Of a stretch of DNA of 20,582 bases, positions 1 to 7,859 are shown in pieces. Numbering within the stretch: position 1 is the first letter of the stretch; every line of letters begins with the position of its first letter. The notes under the pieces are model-generated. The model was given only the letters and a program-made list of their open reading frames with translations. It was not told the DNA's origin and made no database searches. The DNA is from a virus. The position numbers and the translations under genes are program-made. The stretch spans positions 1 to 20,582 of the IMG/VR virus record IMGVR_UViG_3300043436_003760, one strand, 5' to 3'.

Positions 1-1364
1 CTGAAGCAACATTGGAAGGTGTGTTAAAAAAATATAACACACAGGCTGAAAAGTTAAGACAAATTAGGGACGATGATAAACTTTCTATTGAGGAAAGAAT
101 TAAAGCCAATAATGAATTAGGCGAAGTGTTAAAGAAACGCCAAACAATAGCCCTTGCACTTGCTGAAAAAGGTATAGCAGCGGCACAGGCCGACCTTAAC
201 GCAAACAAAGGTAACATCGATTTACAGGCTGCATTAATTAGAGCACAGAATGCAAGGCTTGATGTTCTTGATGAAGTTGCAGGGATGGAGAGTGAGCAAA
301 AAATGAACAGCAATGCTTTAACAAGAGAGCAGATTGCACTTACTAAAACACAATCGGAAAATGATGCAAAGGCTGCTTTTGATAAAGAAAAGTTAGCAGC
401 TTCTTTTATTGAAAATGAACTTTTAAGAAACCAAACATTACAAGCAATTCGAGATAAAGAAAGGGCAAGCGAAGTAAAAAGATTACAAGACAATGTTAAC
501 CAATTTGCAGCAGGTACACAAGCAAGGGTAGATGCAGAGGTAGCACTAAAACAAAAAATTGCTGAATTAGATGCAGCCGATGAACAGTCAAAAGTTGAAC
601 GTGGCAAAATAACCTTAAAAAGAGAGCAAGATTTAAACGCTGCAAGGCTTCAAAATAGTGTTGAATTTTTAAACAATGAAAAGGCTGCTTTAGAATTAAT
701 TGCCAACCCAATTGAAAAACTAAACAAACAAATTGAACTTGCAAAGTTAGAGCATGATGCAAAAATTAATTTAATAACATCTCAAAGAGATGCTGAAATA
801 TTGGCTGCCGAAAAAGCAGGGTTAGATGTTGCAGCTATAAAAGAAAAGTATGATAATCAAATTGCCGCAACTGATACCCAATTAGCAACCACACAAAAGA
901 CTTTGAGCAAGTCAACTATGGAAGCTAAGATGGCTGAATTTGAAGCAGTAGGTAATGCTTTTGGTGCATTGAGTGATTTGATTGGGCAGCAAACTGTTAT
1001 TGGCAAAGGGTTGGCGGTTGGGCAAGCAATAATTAATACTTATACAGGTGCAACTAAAGCACTTGCACAAGGTGGAATTTTAGGCTTTGTTGGTGCAGCA
1101 TCAGTTATAGCAAGCGGATTAAGCTCTGTTAGAAAAATATTAGCAACACCATTGCCTGGTGCAGCAGGTGGAAGTTCAGCAGGTGCGGGTATGAGTGCAT
1201 CTATTTCAGCACCTGTATTACCACAAGCAGCAACCACAACTTTAAACCAAGGGCAAATAAATCAAATAGGCAACACAGCAGCAAGGGCATTTGTAATTGA
1301 AAGCGATGTAAGTAATAATCAAGAACGTATTAGAAGGTTAAATAGGGCTGCAAGGATTAATTAA
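1..1364 (+). CDS. Tail tape measure protein, C-terminal part (5' end outside window)
   Basis: The frame is open from base 3, so this is the last 453 residues of a longer protein. The TTG at 12 is probably internal. The visible part starts with about 300 residues of Lys/Glu/Ala/Gln-rich helix with coiled-coil character. A hydrophobic, glycine- and alanine-rich segment follows at about residues 315-386 (including GKGLAVGQAIINTYTGATKA), then a short Ala/Gly/Ser-rich tail. In Bacteroidota siphovirus-like phages, tape measure proteins typically end with such a coiled coil and the GLA-AQA--TY-GA-KA pattern. The protein would set tail length and take part in DNA passage into the host. It is followed 35 bases later by the prohead protease, which is an unusual order. 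A different coiled-coil tail protein is possible, but the hydrophobic end argues for tape measure. Confidence 0.75.
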   Translation, partial: EATLEGVLKKYNTQAEKLRQIRDDDKLSIEERIKANNELGEVLKKRQTIALALAEKGIAAAQADLNANKGNIDLQAALIRAQNARLDVLDEVAGMESEQKMNSNALTREQIALTKTQSENDAKAAFDKEKLAASFIENELLRNQTLQAIRDKERASEVKRLQDNVNQFAAGTQARVDAEVALKQKIAELDAADEQSKVERGKITLKREQDLNAARLQNSVEFLNNEKAALELIANPIEKLNKQIELAKLEHDAKINLITSQRDAEILAAEKAGLDVAAIKEKYDNQIAATDTQLATTQKTLSKSTMEAKMAEFEAVGNAFGALSDLIGQQTVIGKGLAVGQAIINTYTGATKALAQGGILGFVGAASVIASGLSSVRKILATPLPGAAGGSSAGAGMSASISAPVLPQAATTTLNQGQINQIGNTAARAFVIESDVSNNQERIRRLNRAARIN

Positions 1365-1399
1365 AAGTACCAAACCTACCAATTTTATATTAATTAGGT

Positions 1400-1999
1400 A
1401 TGGAGTTACCTATTATTTATGAGCTCAGAATACAAAAAGATTTAGCCGATGCTGCAGAAGTTTCTTTTGTGGCATTGGTAGATAAACCTGCCATAAGAAA
1501 AGAATTCCTAGTATTTGATGAGCAGAAATTAGCCTTTGCCATTGAAAGCGAAGACCAGCATATTATTTCTGGCCCGTTAATGTTAGCCGATGAGCCTATC
1601 ATTCGTAACAATGCAAAATATGGGCAACACTTTATAAAATTTTCAGCCGAAACAATTAAGGAAATAGCTATTAAATTTTCAAAGAAAGGCTATCAAAAGA
1701 ACGTGAATTTAATGCATGAAGAAAATATGCAGTTAGATGGGTTGGTAATGTTTGAAAGTTTTATAGTAGACAGTAAGCGAGGCATTAAGCCAATGAATGG
1801 TTTTGAAGAAGTAAAAGATGGTAGTTGGTTTGGTTCTTTCTATGTAGAGAATCCGCAAGCATGGCAACTTATCAAAGATGGTAAAGTAAAAGGTTTTTCA
1901 GTTGAAGGAATGTTTGATTATGTACTACCAGAAAAAACACCCGAACAGCAATTACAAGAACTTGCTGCATTATTAAAAGTACCTTTTTTATCAAATTAA
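1400..1999 (+). CDS. XkdF-like prohead maturation protease (S78-type)
   Basis: This 199-residue protein resembles the XkdF-like putative serine protease family of phage heads, which processes scaffold and capsid during head maturation. The conserved core covers residues 100-172. His106 sits in NLMHEEN, a G-W-GSFYV segment follows, and Ser167 sits in the block KGFSVEG, as expected for S78-type His/Ser catalytic residues. Residues 1-60 form a variable N-terminal part. The size fits a stand-alone prohead protease. The ATG at 1400 follows an A/T-rich leader without Shine-Dalgarno sequence. The scaffold-like gene begins 11 bases downstream and the capsid gene follows, the standard protease-scaffold-capsid trio. 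The catalytic assignment is inferred from motif position only. Confidence 0.8.
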   Translation: MELPIIYELRIQKDLADAAEVSFVALVDKPAIRKEFLVFDEQKLAFAIESEDQHIISGPLMLADEPIIRNNAKYGQHFIKFSAETIKEIAIKFSKKGYQKNVNLMHEENMQLDGLVMFESFIVDSKRGIKPMNGFEEVKDGSWFGSFYVENPQAWQLIKDGKVKGFSVEGMFDYVLPEKTPEQQLQELAALLKVPFLSN

Positions 2000-2010
2000 T
2001 ATATACTAAT

Positions 2011-2601
2011 ATGGAAAAGAATCCAGCACAAGTTATTTTAGAAAGAACTGCTCAATTTTTCAATACGTTGATGAATGGTTCACAAGACCCTGCACCCGAT
2101 GCAAGCGGTACTACAACAGCACCACAGAAAATGATGGAAGCTAAGTTGAAAGATGGTACTGTGATTGAAGTAACTGAAATGGCAGTTAATGGTGTTGTAA
2201 CGATTGCAGGTACAGCAGCACCTGTAGGAGAGCATGAATTAGAAGATGGTACTAAAATAGTTTTAGGCGATAATGGTGTTATCATGGAAATTATGCCATC
2301 GCAAGCAGCACCCGAACCAGCTATGCCGCCAATGGAAGATATGAGTGCAAAATTTGCAGCATTTGAAAGTGCAACAAATGAAAAGTTTGCATCTTATGAA
2401 AACAAGTTTGCTGAATACGAAGCTAAATTGGCTCAATCAAATAAAGTTATTCAGGGCTTAATGGATTTGTCTAAACTATTGGTTGAAGCACCACAAGCAA
2501 AACCTGATAGTGCCGTACCAATGGGCAACAACTTTGCCGCAATTACACCAGAAGACCCAAAAGAAAAATGGAATCAAATGGCTAAACAACTTTGTTCATA
2601 A
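2011..2601 (+). CDS. Putative head scaffolding protein
   Basis: The protein has 196 residues and no enzyme motif. Residues 40-95 look beta-rich and contain two similar blocks, LKDGTVIEVTEM and LEDGTKIVLGDNG, suggesting an internal duplication. Residues 105-155 are Ala/Glu/Lys-rich and probably helical or coiled coil. The C-terminus is Pro/Ala/Asp-rich. Scaffolds of Bacteroidota phages commonly combine such DG-repeat segments with a helix, and the position between protease and capsid is the expected one. It would guide capsid assembly inside the prohead and be degraded by the upstream protease. The call rests mainly on position and composition. Confidence 0.65.
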   Translation: MEKNPAQVILERTAQFFNTLMNGSQDPAPDASGTTTAPQKMMEAKLKDGTVIEVTEMAVNGVVTIAGTAAPVGEHELEDGTKIVLGDNGVIMEIMPSQAAPEPAMPPMEDMSAKFAAFESATNEKFASYENKFAEYEAKLAQSNKVIQGLMDLSKLLVEAPQAKPDSAVPMGNNFAAITPEDPKEKWNQMAKQLCS

Positions 2602-2619
2602 CAATTAAAAATAAAAAAA

Positions 2620-3582
2620 ATGAGTTTATCATTAGGCAGCTTAACAGCATATACTAGACAAGAAATTGGACCTTTATTAACCGAAGCGGTATTGAGCGCT
2701 AAAACACAAATGCTTATTAAGCAAGGTGGTATTTTGTTACCTAAAACAAAGTCATCTGTTGCTATTCCTAGGCTAACAACTGATGCATTTTTTCAAACAG
2801 ATGCATGTGGTTGGAGTGCAAGTGGCACAACAACAGTAACGCAAAGAAATGTCACTGTTGGGAGAATTAAGTTGGAAGAAGCAATTTGCCCAAAAGATTT
2901 TGAAGCATACTTTATACAAGAAGCTTTGAAAGCTGGTAGCACATACGAAGATTATGGTTGGGCAGAATTTAAAACAAAATTTGCCGAGCTTAAAAACATG
3001 CACATTGCCAAGCAGTTAGAGCTTGCTATTTGGCAAGGTGACACAGGTAGCGGTACAAGTTACTTAAACAAATTTGATGGCTTAAAAAAGTTGATTGATG
3101 CAGGTTCACCAGTAGATGCTAACGTTAGTGGTTTTACAGGTGCAACAGGTACAATTACAGCAATTACTTCTGCTAACGTAGTAAGCGTATTACAAGCTAT
3201 TTATAAGGCAATACCTGCTGAAATTATTGATGCTGAAGATTTGCACATTTTCTGCGGTTTTGATTTGTATCGTTTGGCTGTATTAGCTTACACTAACCTG
3301 AACTTGTTTAACTACACAAGAGATGCCGACAAAGACCAATCATTCGTTATTCCGGGAACTAACGTTAAATTAACAGCAGTTAATGGATTGAACGGTTTGG
3401 GTGACTTATATGCAACGCGTTTGAGCAACATAGCACTTGCGTTCGATTTGGAAGCTGAAGAAGAAAACTTTAAAATTTGGTACAGCCAAGACAACAACGA
3501 AGTGCGTTTTAGAGTGGCGTTTAAGTTGGGTGTTAATGTTGCTTACACAAATTTGTGCGTGAAGTTTGTAAGTACTATCTAA
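2620..3582 (+). CDS. Major capsid protein (probable HK97 fold)
   Basis: This 320-residue protein begins with MSLSLGSLTAYTRQ and has the mixed composition of a major capsid protein. It has an N-terminal helical part, a middle region (about residues 85-150) with many charged helices that may match the spine helix, and a C-terminal domain with IIDAEDLHIFCGFDLYRLAV and a final beta-rich stretch (NNEVRFRVAFKLGVNVAYTN). It would form the capsid shell after scaffold removal. It follows the protease and scaffold genes and ends 26 bases before a strong terminator hairpin, as expected for a highly expressed virion gene. The ATG at 2620 lies behind an A-rich leader (ataaaaaaaATG), typical of strongly translated Bacteroidota genes. 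The fold is inferred, not shown. Confidence 0.8.
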   Translation: MSLSLGSLTAYTRQEIGPLLTEAVLSAKTQMLIKQGGILLPKTKSSVAIPRLTTDAFFQTDACGWSASGTTTVTQRNVTVGRIKLEEAICPKDFEAYFIQEALKAGSTYEDYGWAEFKTKFAELKNMHIAKQLELAIWQGDTGSGTSYLNKFDGLKKLIDAGSPVDANVSGFTGATGTITAITSANVVSVLQAIYKAIPAEIIDAEDLHIFCGFDLYRLAVLAYTNLNLFNYTRDADKDQSFVIPGTNVKLTAVNGLNGLGDLYATRLSNIALAFDLEAEEENFKIWYSQDNNEVRFRVAFKLGVNVAYTNLCVKFVSTI

Positions 3583-3603
3583 TTAGTATAAATTAATAAA
3601 CCG

Positions 3604-3636
3604 AAAAAGGCTGCTGCTATAGTAGCAGCCTTTTTT
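3604..3636 (+). terminator. Rho-independent terminator after the capsid gene
   Basis: GGCTGCTGC and GTAGCAGCC (3609-3630) form a 9-pair stem with one G-T pair around a four-base loop, followed by six T (3631-3636) and preceded by five A, so it could work in both directions. It lies 26 bases after the capsid stop and 16 bases before the next start. Confidence 0.9.
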
Positions 3637-3652
3637 ATAAATATCATAAATT

Positions 3653-4168
3653 ATGGGATGTGCGATAAACGCAGGTTATACCATTGATTGCAGGGAAAAT
3701 GTAGGAGGTGTTAAAGCCGTTTACATTGCAGAATTTGGTAACATGACCGTTAGCGAAGTAAGTGGTTTGGTTACAGGCATTACCAAAGCAACAAGCAAAA
3801 GATTTTACAAATTTGAAGTGCCGAGAGCAACAGCTAACACTTCAACCAATGCAACAGCAAGCGAAGAAAACGGGTCACTATTCTTTACCCATCAAGTTGT
3901 TTTCCCTTTGAACAAAAGAGATGCAACTACAAGAAATATTATTACTACTTTAGCTAAAGCTAAGTTGTTGGTAGTAACGTTAGATAATGATGGTAGTTAT
4001 AGAATGTACGGCAAGGGGCAAGGCTTATATTTAGCTTCTACTGAAGCTGGTAGTGGTACTGCAATGGCTGATAGAAATGGTTACAACATTACATTAACAG
4101 GAATGCAAACAGAGGACTTTTTAGAAGTATCAGCAGGCGTTGGTGCAGCACTTGAAACAGCAGGTTAG
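3653..4168 (+). CDS. Probable major tail tube protein
   Basis: The protein has 171 residues. It is rich in beta-forming, Thr, Gly and Ala residues and has no catalytic motif. A conserved-looking core (about residues 100-155) contains KLLVVTLDNDGSYRMYGKGQ, then GLYLASTEAGSGTAMADRNG, then a final ITLTGMQTEDFLEV strand. This matches, from memory, a structural protein found next to the capsid gene in many Bacteroidota phages. Abundant tail tube proteins have this size and composition. The gene stands alone between two strong terminators, which separates its dosage from its neighbours and fits a very abundant virion protein. A capsid decoration protein is the main alternative. Confidence 0.6.
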   Translation: MGCAINAGYTIDCRENVGGVKAVYIAEFGNMTVSEVSGLVTGITKATSKRFYKFEVPRATANTSTNATASEENGSLFFTHQVVFPLNKRDATTRNIITTLAKAKLLVVTLDNDGSYRMYGKGQGLYLASTEAGSGTAMADRNGYNITLTGMQTEDFLEVSAGVGAALETAG

Positions 4169-4196
4169 TTTTGATTTATATTTTTAGTTTTGTTTT

Positions 4197-4230
4197 ATCC
4201 CCTACCTACCTTGTGTGGTAGGGGATTTTT
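4197..4230 (+). terminator. Rho-independent terminator after the tail tube gene
   Basis: ATCCCCTACC (4197-4206) pairs perfectly with GGTAGGGGAT (4217-4226) around a 10-base loop and is followed by a T run to 4230. It lies 29 bases after the upstream stop and 13 bases before the next ATG. Confidence 0.9.
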
Positions 4231-4242
4231 AATTAATACATC

Positions 4243-4617
4243 ATGCTTCATTTAACAAAAGGTAGTACCAACATATTATATTTTACTGCACTTGAAAATG
4301 CAGTTTTGACAAACCCAAATTATTTGTTTATTTTTACGAGTAGTAACAACAATGTAATTAGTTTTGTCAAAGCAAATGAAAGCACAGTAGATAGGTATCA
4401 AAAAGCAACTGTTGTAACGAATACTTATTTTGAAAATTATGATGCTGGTATGTGGCGTTATAAAATTAGAGAGCAAGCAAGCGGCAGCAACACAGATGAA
4501 GATGAAAGCGGTGCAATAGTAGAGGAAGGTTTTATGTATTTGCACGAAGCAACAGGATTTACACCAACAGTTTATGATGAGCAAGACAATACATTTATTA
4601 CTTACAACGTAGAATAA
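4243..4617 (+). CDS. Small phage structural protein, unknown role
   Basis: The protein has 124 residues, looks beta-rich and has no signal peptide or membrane helix. The most distinctive stretch is about residues 62-100, with YFENYDAGMWRYKIREQAS followed by a negatively charged run and VEEGFMYLHE. I know similar small proteins from Bacteroidota phage structural modules, where they occur near the portal or capsid genes, but no function comes with them. The stop codon overlaps the next start by one base (TAATG at 4615-4619), which suggests translational coupling with the portal-like protein. A role in the capsid, the neck or as a fibre adaptor is possible. Confidence 0.7.
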   Translation: MLHLTKGSTNILYFTALENAVLTNPNYLFIFTSSNNNVISFVKANESTVDRYQKATVVTNTYFENYDAGMWRYKIREQASGSNTDEDESGAIVEEGFMYLHEATGFTPTVYDEQDNTFITYNVE

Positions 4618-6554
4618 TGAAGCAATATAGAAACCTTATTACCATTCAATTTGACCAAGCACAGCAGCCTAAGTTTGAGGAAAAGAAAGCACAAGGTTAT
4701 GTTGAATTTGGTGAAAAAAATAATTACCCAAATTACTTGATTGGATTATACAATGAAAGCCCAAAACATGGCACTATTGTAAAAAAGAAAGTTAAGTTTT
4801 GCTTTGGTAAAGGTTTTAAAGATGTGCCAAAAAAAGCTAATACTGAAGGTGAAAGTTGGAATACTATTTTAAAGCGTTGTATTTTAGATGACCATTTGCA
4901 TGGTGGTTATTATTTACAAATAGTTTATAATGCTCTAGGAAATATTGCAAATGTTTTTCATATACCTTTTCAGAAAGTAAGGGTATCTAAAGACCTTAGA
5001 AAATTCTATGTAAAAAATGATTGGGAGGCTAGCAACTATAAAGAGAAACCACGTTGCTATGATGCTTACAACCTTAATGATAAAACAGGCTCACAAATAT
5101 TGTACATCAAGCAATATAACCCTTTTAGTGATGTTTATCCAATGCCCGATTATTTTCAAGGGTTAAATTATATTGAAAGTGATATACAAATTAGTAGGCA
5201 TATTTTAGGCAATGCAAAGCACAACTTTGTTGCAACCAAGTTAATTAATTTTAACAATGGTTTGCCACAGGAAGAAGAGCAAGAACAGGTTGAGTTAGAT
5301 ATGAAGAAAAAGTTTTCAAACCATGATGGGGATAGGTTTGTTTTATCTTTTAATTCAAGCAAAGAGAATGGAGTTGATATTGTCGATTTAGGGCAAACAT
5401 CTTTAACTAAAGAAGATTTTAATAATGTAAATAATTTAGTTCAACAAGAAATATTTATTTGCCATCAAGCTACTTCGCCACAATTATTTGGCGTTGCTGG
5501 TACTTCTGCTTTTTCAAGAAATGAGATAAGAGACGCTTATGAAGAATTTAATAATATTTATGCAAATGAAAGGCAAGAAGAATATGAAAAAGTATTTAGC
5601 AAGTTAATGAATATGGCAGGTATCCCGGGCGATTGGAAGATTATATCTGTTGAACCTTTGGGCTTTGAATTTACTGAATCAGTAATGGTAGCGAATATGA
5701 CACGTAATGAAATACGTGAAAAGTTAGGACTTGCACCTGATATGATTGAACCAAGTGGAAACGTACAGGCTTCAATGCAGGGCAATGATGCACTTGTAAA
5801 TATTACAGGTAGGCAGCAACAGGCTTTACTTAGAATTAGCCGTCTATTCTCACAAGGTAAATTAACTAAGGCTCAAGCATCAATTCAATTAAAAGGTTTT
5901 GGTTTTGATGATACAAGCATCAATGCTTATTTAGGCATAGATGACAACCCACAAACAAACGACTTTGCAGCCGTTGAAGATGATATTTTATTGAATGAGT
6001 TTGCTGCATGTGGGGATGATGTAAATGATTTTAATATCATTGAAAAAAAAAATTATGAGAAGTTTCAAGAAATAGAAGCACCCACAAAATTGGAAGCTAA
6101 TATTTTAGAACTTTTAAATAAGGATAAAAGAATAACCAATGAAACTATTGCAGCAACATTAAAAGTGCCATTAGAAATAGTAAGTAAAACTATTGCTGAT
6201 ATGGTTGCACTTGATTTGATTGCAGTAAGTACAGCAGCGCTAGGCACTATTGAACGTAGCTTAACAAAACCTATTGCAAAGATTTTAGGCAACATTAAGC
6301 CATCAATAACACAAGTTCTTTTAAGATATACTTATAGTGGACCAGAAGATAGCAAAAACCGTCCTTTTTGTGCAAAGATGATGCAGCTATCTAAAACAAA
6401 ATTGTGGAGCAGGCAAGATATTGAAAATATTAGTTTGCGTTTAGGTTATTCAGTTTGGGATAGAAGGGGCGGTTGGTGGACTATGCCAGACGGGCAACAT
6501 TCACCATCATGCAGGCACGAATGGAAAACAGTAATAGTAACGAAGAAAAAATAA
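4617..6554 (+). CDS. Portal-like protein with C-terminal winged-helix and Cys/His extension
   Basis: At 645 residues this is longer than a usual portal of about 400-500. Residues 1 to about 400 look like a portal: an N-terminal GYVEFGEKNNYPNYLIGLYN, a mixed core, a helical part (FSRNEIRDAYEEFNNIYA) and the typical closing MTRNEIREKLGLAP. Portals form the dodecameric ring at one capsid vertex and bind terminase. The extra C-terminal 240 residues include a region like a winged helix (about 480-540, LLNKDKRITNETIAATLKVP) and a last part with RPFC (Cys585) and HSPSCRHEW (His628, Cys632, His634), a possible metal site. This last part resembles the end of MuF-type minor head proteins, so the gene may be a portal fused to such a domain. 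It lies after the capsid gene, not before it. Confidence 0.75.
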   Translation: MKQYRNLITIQFDQAQQPKFEEKKAQGYVEFGEKNNYPNYLIGLYNESPKHGTIVKKKVKFCFGKGFKDVPKKANTEGESWNTILKRCILDDHLHGGYYLQIVYNALGNIANVFHIPFQKVRVSKDLRKFYVKNDWEASNYKEKPRCYDAYNLNDKTGSQILYIKQYNPFSDVYPMPDYFQGLNYIESDIQISRHILGNAKHNFVATKLINFNNGLPQEEEQEQVELDMKKKFSNHDGDRFVLSFNSSKENGVDIVDLGQTSLTKEDFNNVNNLVQQEIFICHQATSPQLFGVAGTSAFSRNEIRDAYEEFNNIYANERQEEYEKVFSKLMNMAGIPGDWKIISVEPLGFEFTESVMVANMTRNEIREKLGLAPDMIEPSGNVQASMQGNDALVNITGRQQQALLRISRLFSQGKLTKAQASIQLKGFGFDDTSINAYLGIDDNPQTNDFAAVEDDILLNEFAACGDDVNDFNIIEKKNYEKFQEIEAPTKLEANILELLNKDKRITNETIAATLKVPLEIVSKTIADMVALDLIAVSTAALGTIERSLTKPIAKILGNIKPSITQVLLRYTYSGPEDSKNRPFCAKMMQLSKTKLWSRQDIENISLRLGYSVWDRRGGWWTMPDGQHSPSCRHEWKTVIVTKKK

Positions 6555-6558
6555 TATT

Positions 6559-7359
6559 ATGAGTTTAAACATAGCTTTTATTGATGTTGTATTTATTAAA
6601 AAGCGTTACCCTATATCAACTGCCATTGATGATAAACAAGTAATACCTTTAATTAAACTTGCACAAGATAAATACATACTGCCTGCTTTGGGTAGTGGTT
6701 TGTACAATCGTTTACAGCAAGGCATAGAAGTAAGCAACTTAACCAATGATGAAAAAGAATTATTGAACAATTATGTTAGTGATACTTTGTTGTGGTTTAC
6801 ATTGGGTGAAATGGTAACACTTACCAGTTATCAATTTTTTAGTAAAGGGGTGCTTCAAAAGAGTGCTGAAGAAAGCCAAAACCCAAGTAAGGGAACTTTT
6901 GAATTGTTAGAAAGAAAGTTTACAAGCAATGCAGAATTTTATAAGCAAAGGTTAGTAGATTATTTAATTGAGAATAGAAATTTGTTTTATACTTACCTTA
7001 ATCCTGGTACAGGAATAGATACGATATTTCCACAAGAAAAAGCTTACACTTCCCCTATTTATTTAGGTCGTGGCAGTTATAGCAGAAGACAAGCAATATT
7101 GCGTAGTGGTGGTGCTAATGTAAGCGGTGAAAATACAATTACTTACGTTATTACAGGTAGTGGTGATACTGCTCAATTTACATTGAGTGTGTTAGCAGGT
7201 AAAACATTATTGACATGTGCAAGAAGTGGATTGGCAAAGATTACCAGCAATATAGCCGTAGCCGATACTAACTACATACAAATAAGTAATGGTGTTATTT
7301 ATGCACCAACAGGAGATATATTTCAAACAGGCGAAACATTTATTATCACATATAAATAA
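6559..7359 (+). CDS. DUF6712-like head-tail connector with extra C-terminal domain
   Basis: The protein has 266 residues. The N-terminal part, residues 1 to about 165, is helical and contains IKLAQDKYILPALGSGLYNR, a pattern I associate with DUF6712-type proteins, thought to act as head-tail connectors in Bacteroidota phages. The last roughly 85 residues differ: they are rich in Ser, Thr, Gly and Ile (TYVITGSGDTAQFTLSV, then ISNGVIYAPTGD) and look like a small beta domain, perhaps exposed on the particle. The gene starts four bases after the portal-like gene, as expected for a neck protein. The DUF assignment is from memory. Confidence 0.65.
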   Translation: MSLNIAFIDVVFIKKRYPISTAIDDKQVIPLIKLAQDKYILPALGSGLYNRLQQGIEVSNLTNDEKELLNNYVSDTLLWFTLGEMVTLTSYQFFSKGVLQKSAEESQNPSKGTFELLERKFTSNAEFYKQRLVDYLIENRNLFYTYLNPGTGIDTIFPQEKAYTSPIYLGRGSYSRRQAILRSGGANVSGENTITYVITGSGDTAQFTLSVLAGKTLLTCARSGLAKITSNIAVADTNYIQISNGVIYAPTGDIFQTGETFIITYK

Positions 7360-7360
7360 T

Positions 7361-7528
7361 ATGGCAAAACAAAGAAGCTACAAAAAAGAATTTATTGAAA
7401 AAGTAAAGCAAAAATTTTACCATGACTTACAACCAAATAGTAACGGATATGCGAACAATAATGCAAGCACATGCAATGATAAAGCAGGTAAAGTTTGCAA
7501 CACCGTTAGAGTGGTTAAGTCGAGATGA
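7361..7528 (+). CDS. Possible small basic protein overlapping the next gene
   Basis: This 55-residue frame starts with an ATG one base after the connector stop (TAATATG). The first 20 residues are basic and helical (MAKQRSYKKEFIEKVKQKFY). From 7422 it runs out of frame with the next gene for 107 bases, where its composition becomes Asn-rich and unremarkable. It may be a short real gene, a translational coupler for the next gene, or chance. The position argues for translation; the long overlap argues against a selected C-terminal half. Confidence 0.35.
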   Translation: MAKQRSYKKEFIEKVKQKFYHDLQPNSNGYANNNASTCNDKAGKVCNTVRVVKSR

Positions 7529-7859
7529 ACAACCAGAATACCCTATTGTATGTTATGCTATTAATGCAGGGCAATTAAATAAAGGTAGGGAGCAGGTTTT
7601 TAATGTGCAGTTATGGTTTTTAGATAAGAGTGGTGTTGAAGCAGAATTTGAAACAGATGTAGTAAGTGATCAAATGCAAATAGCTGCTGATATTGTTTCT
7701 AAATTAAGATTAGAAAATAGTGATTGGTTTATTGATAATAACATTAATTTTGATGTGATTAGTGATAAATTTGAAGATTATTTAGCTGGTGTACAATTAA
7801 CATTTAACATATTTACAATTTCAAATTATGATTCGTGTGATATTCCTGCTACTGCTTAG
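7422..7859 (+). CDS. Probable tail-completion or head-closure type protein
   Basis: The protein has 145 residues and no signal or membrane segment. The start MTYNQIVTDMRTIMQAHAMI matches how a family of Bacteroidota phage neck or tail proteins begins, as I recall it, which supports the ATG at 7422 rather than an upstream start. The middle (NVQLWFLDKSGVEAEF, then VVSDQMQIAADIVSKLR) fits an alpha/beta fold like tail terminator or completion proteins. It sits after the connector and before the fibre-like genes. Its end overlaps the next gene by 32 bases in another frame. The specific role is inferred from position. Confidence 0.6.
   Translation: MTYNQIVTDMRTIMQAHAMIKQVKFATPLEWLSRDEQPEYPIVCYAINAGQLNKGREQVFNVQLWFLDKSGVEAEFETDVVSDQMQIAADIVSKLRLENSDWFIDNNINFDVISDKFEDYLAGVQLTFNIFTISNYDSCDIPATA

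Noticed and set aside
4276-4584. Minus-strand open frame of 102 codons
   Set aside because: It is antisense to the 124-residue structural gene, cysteine- and isoleucine-rich, and lies between same-strand coupled genes.
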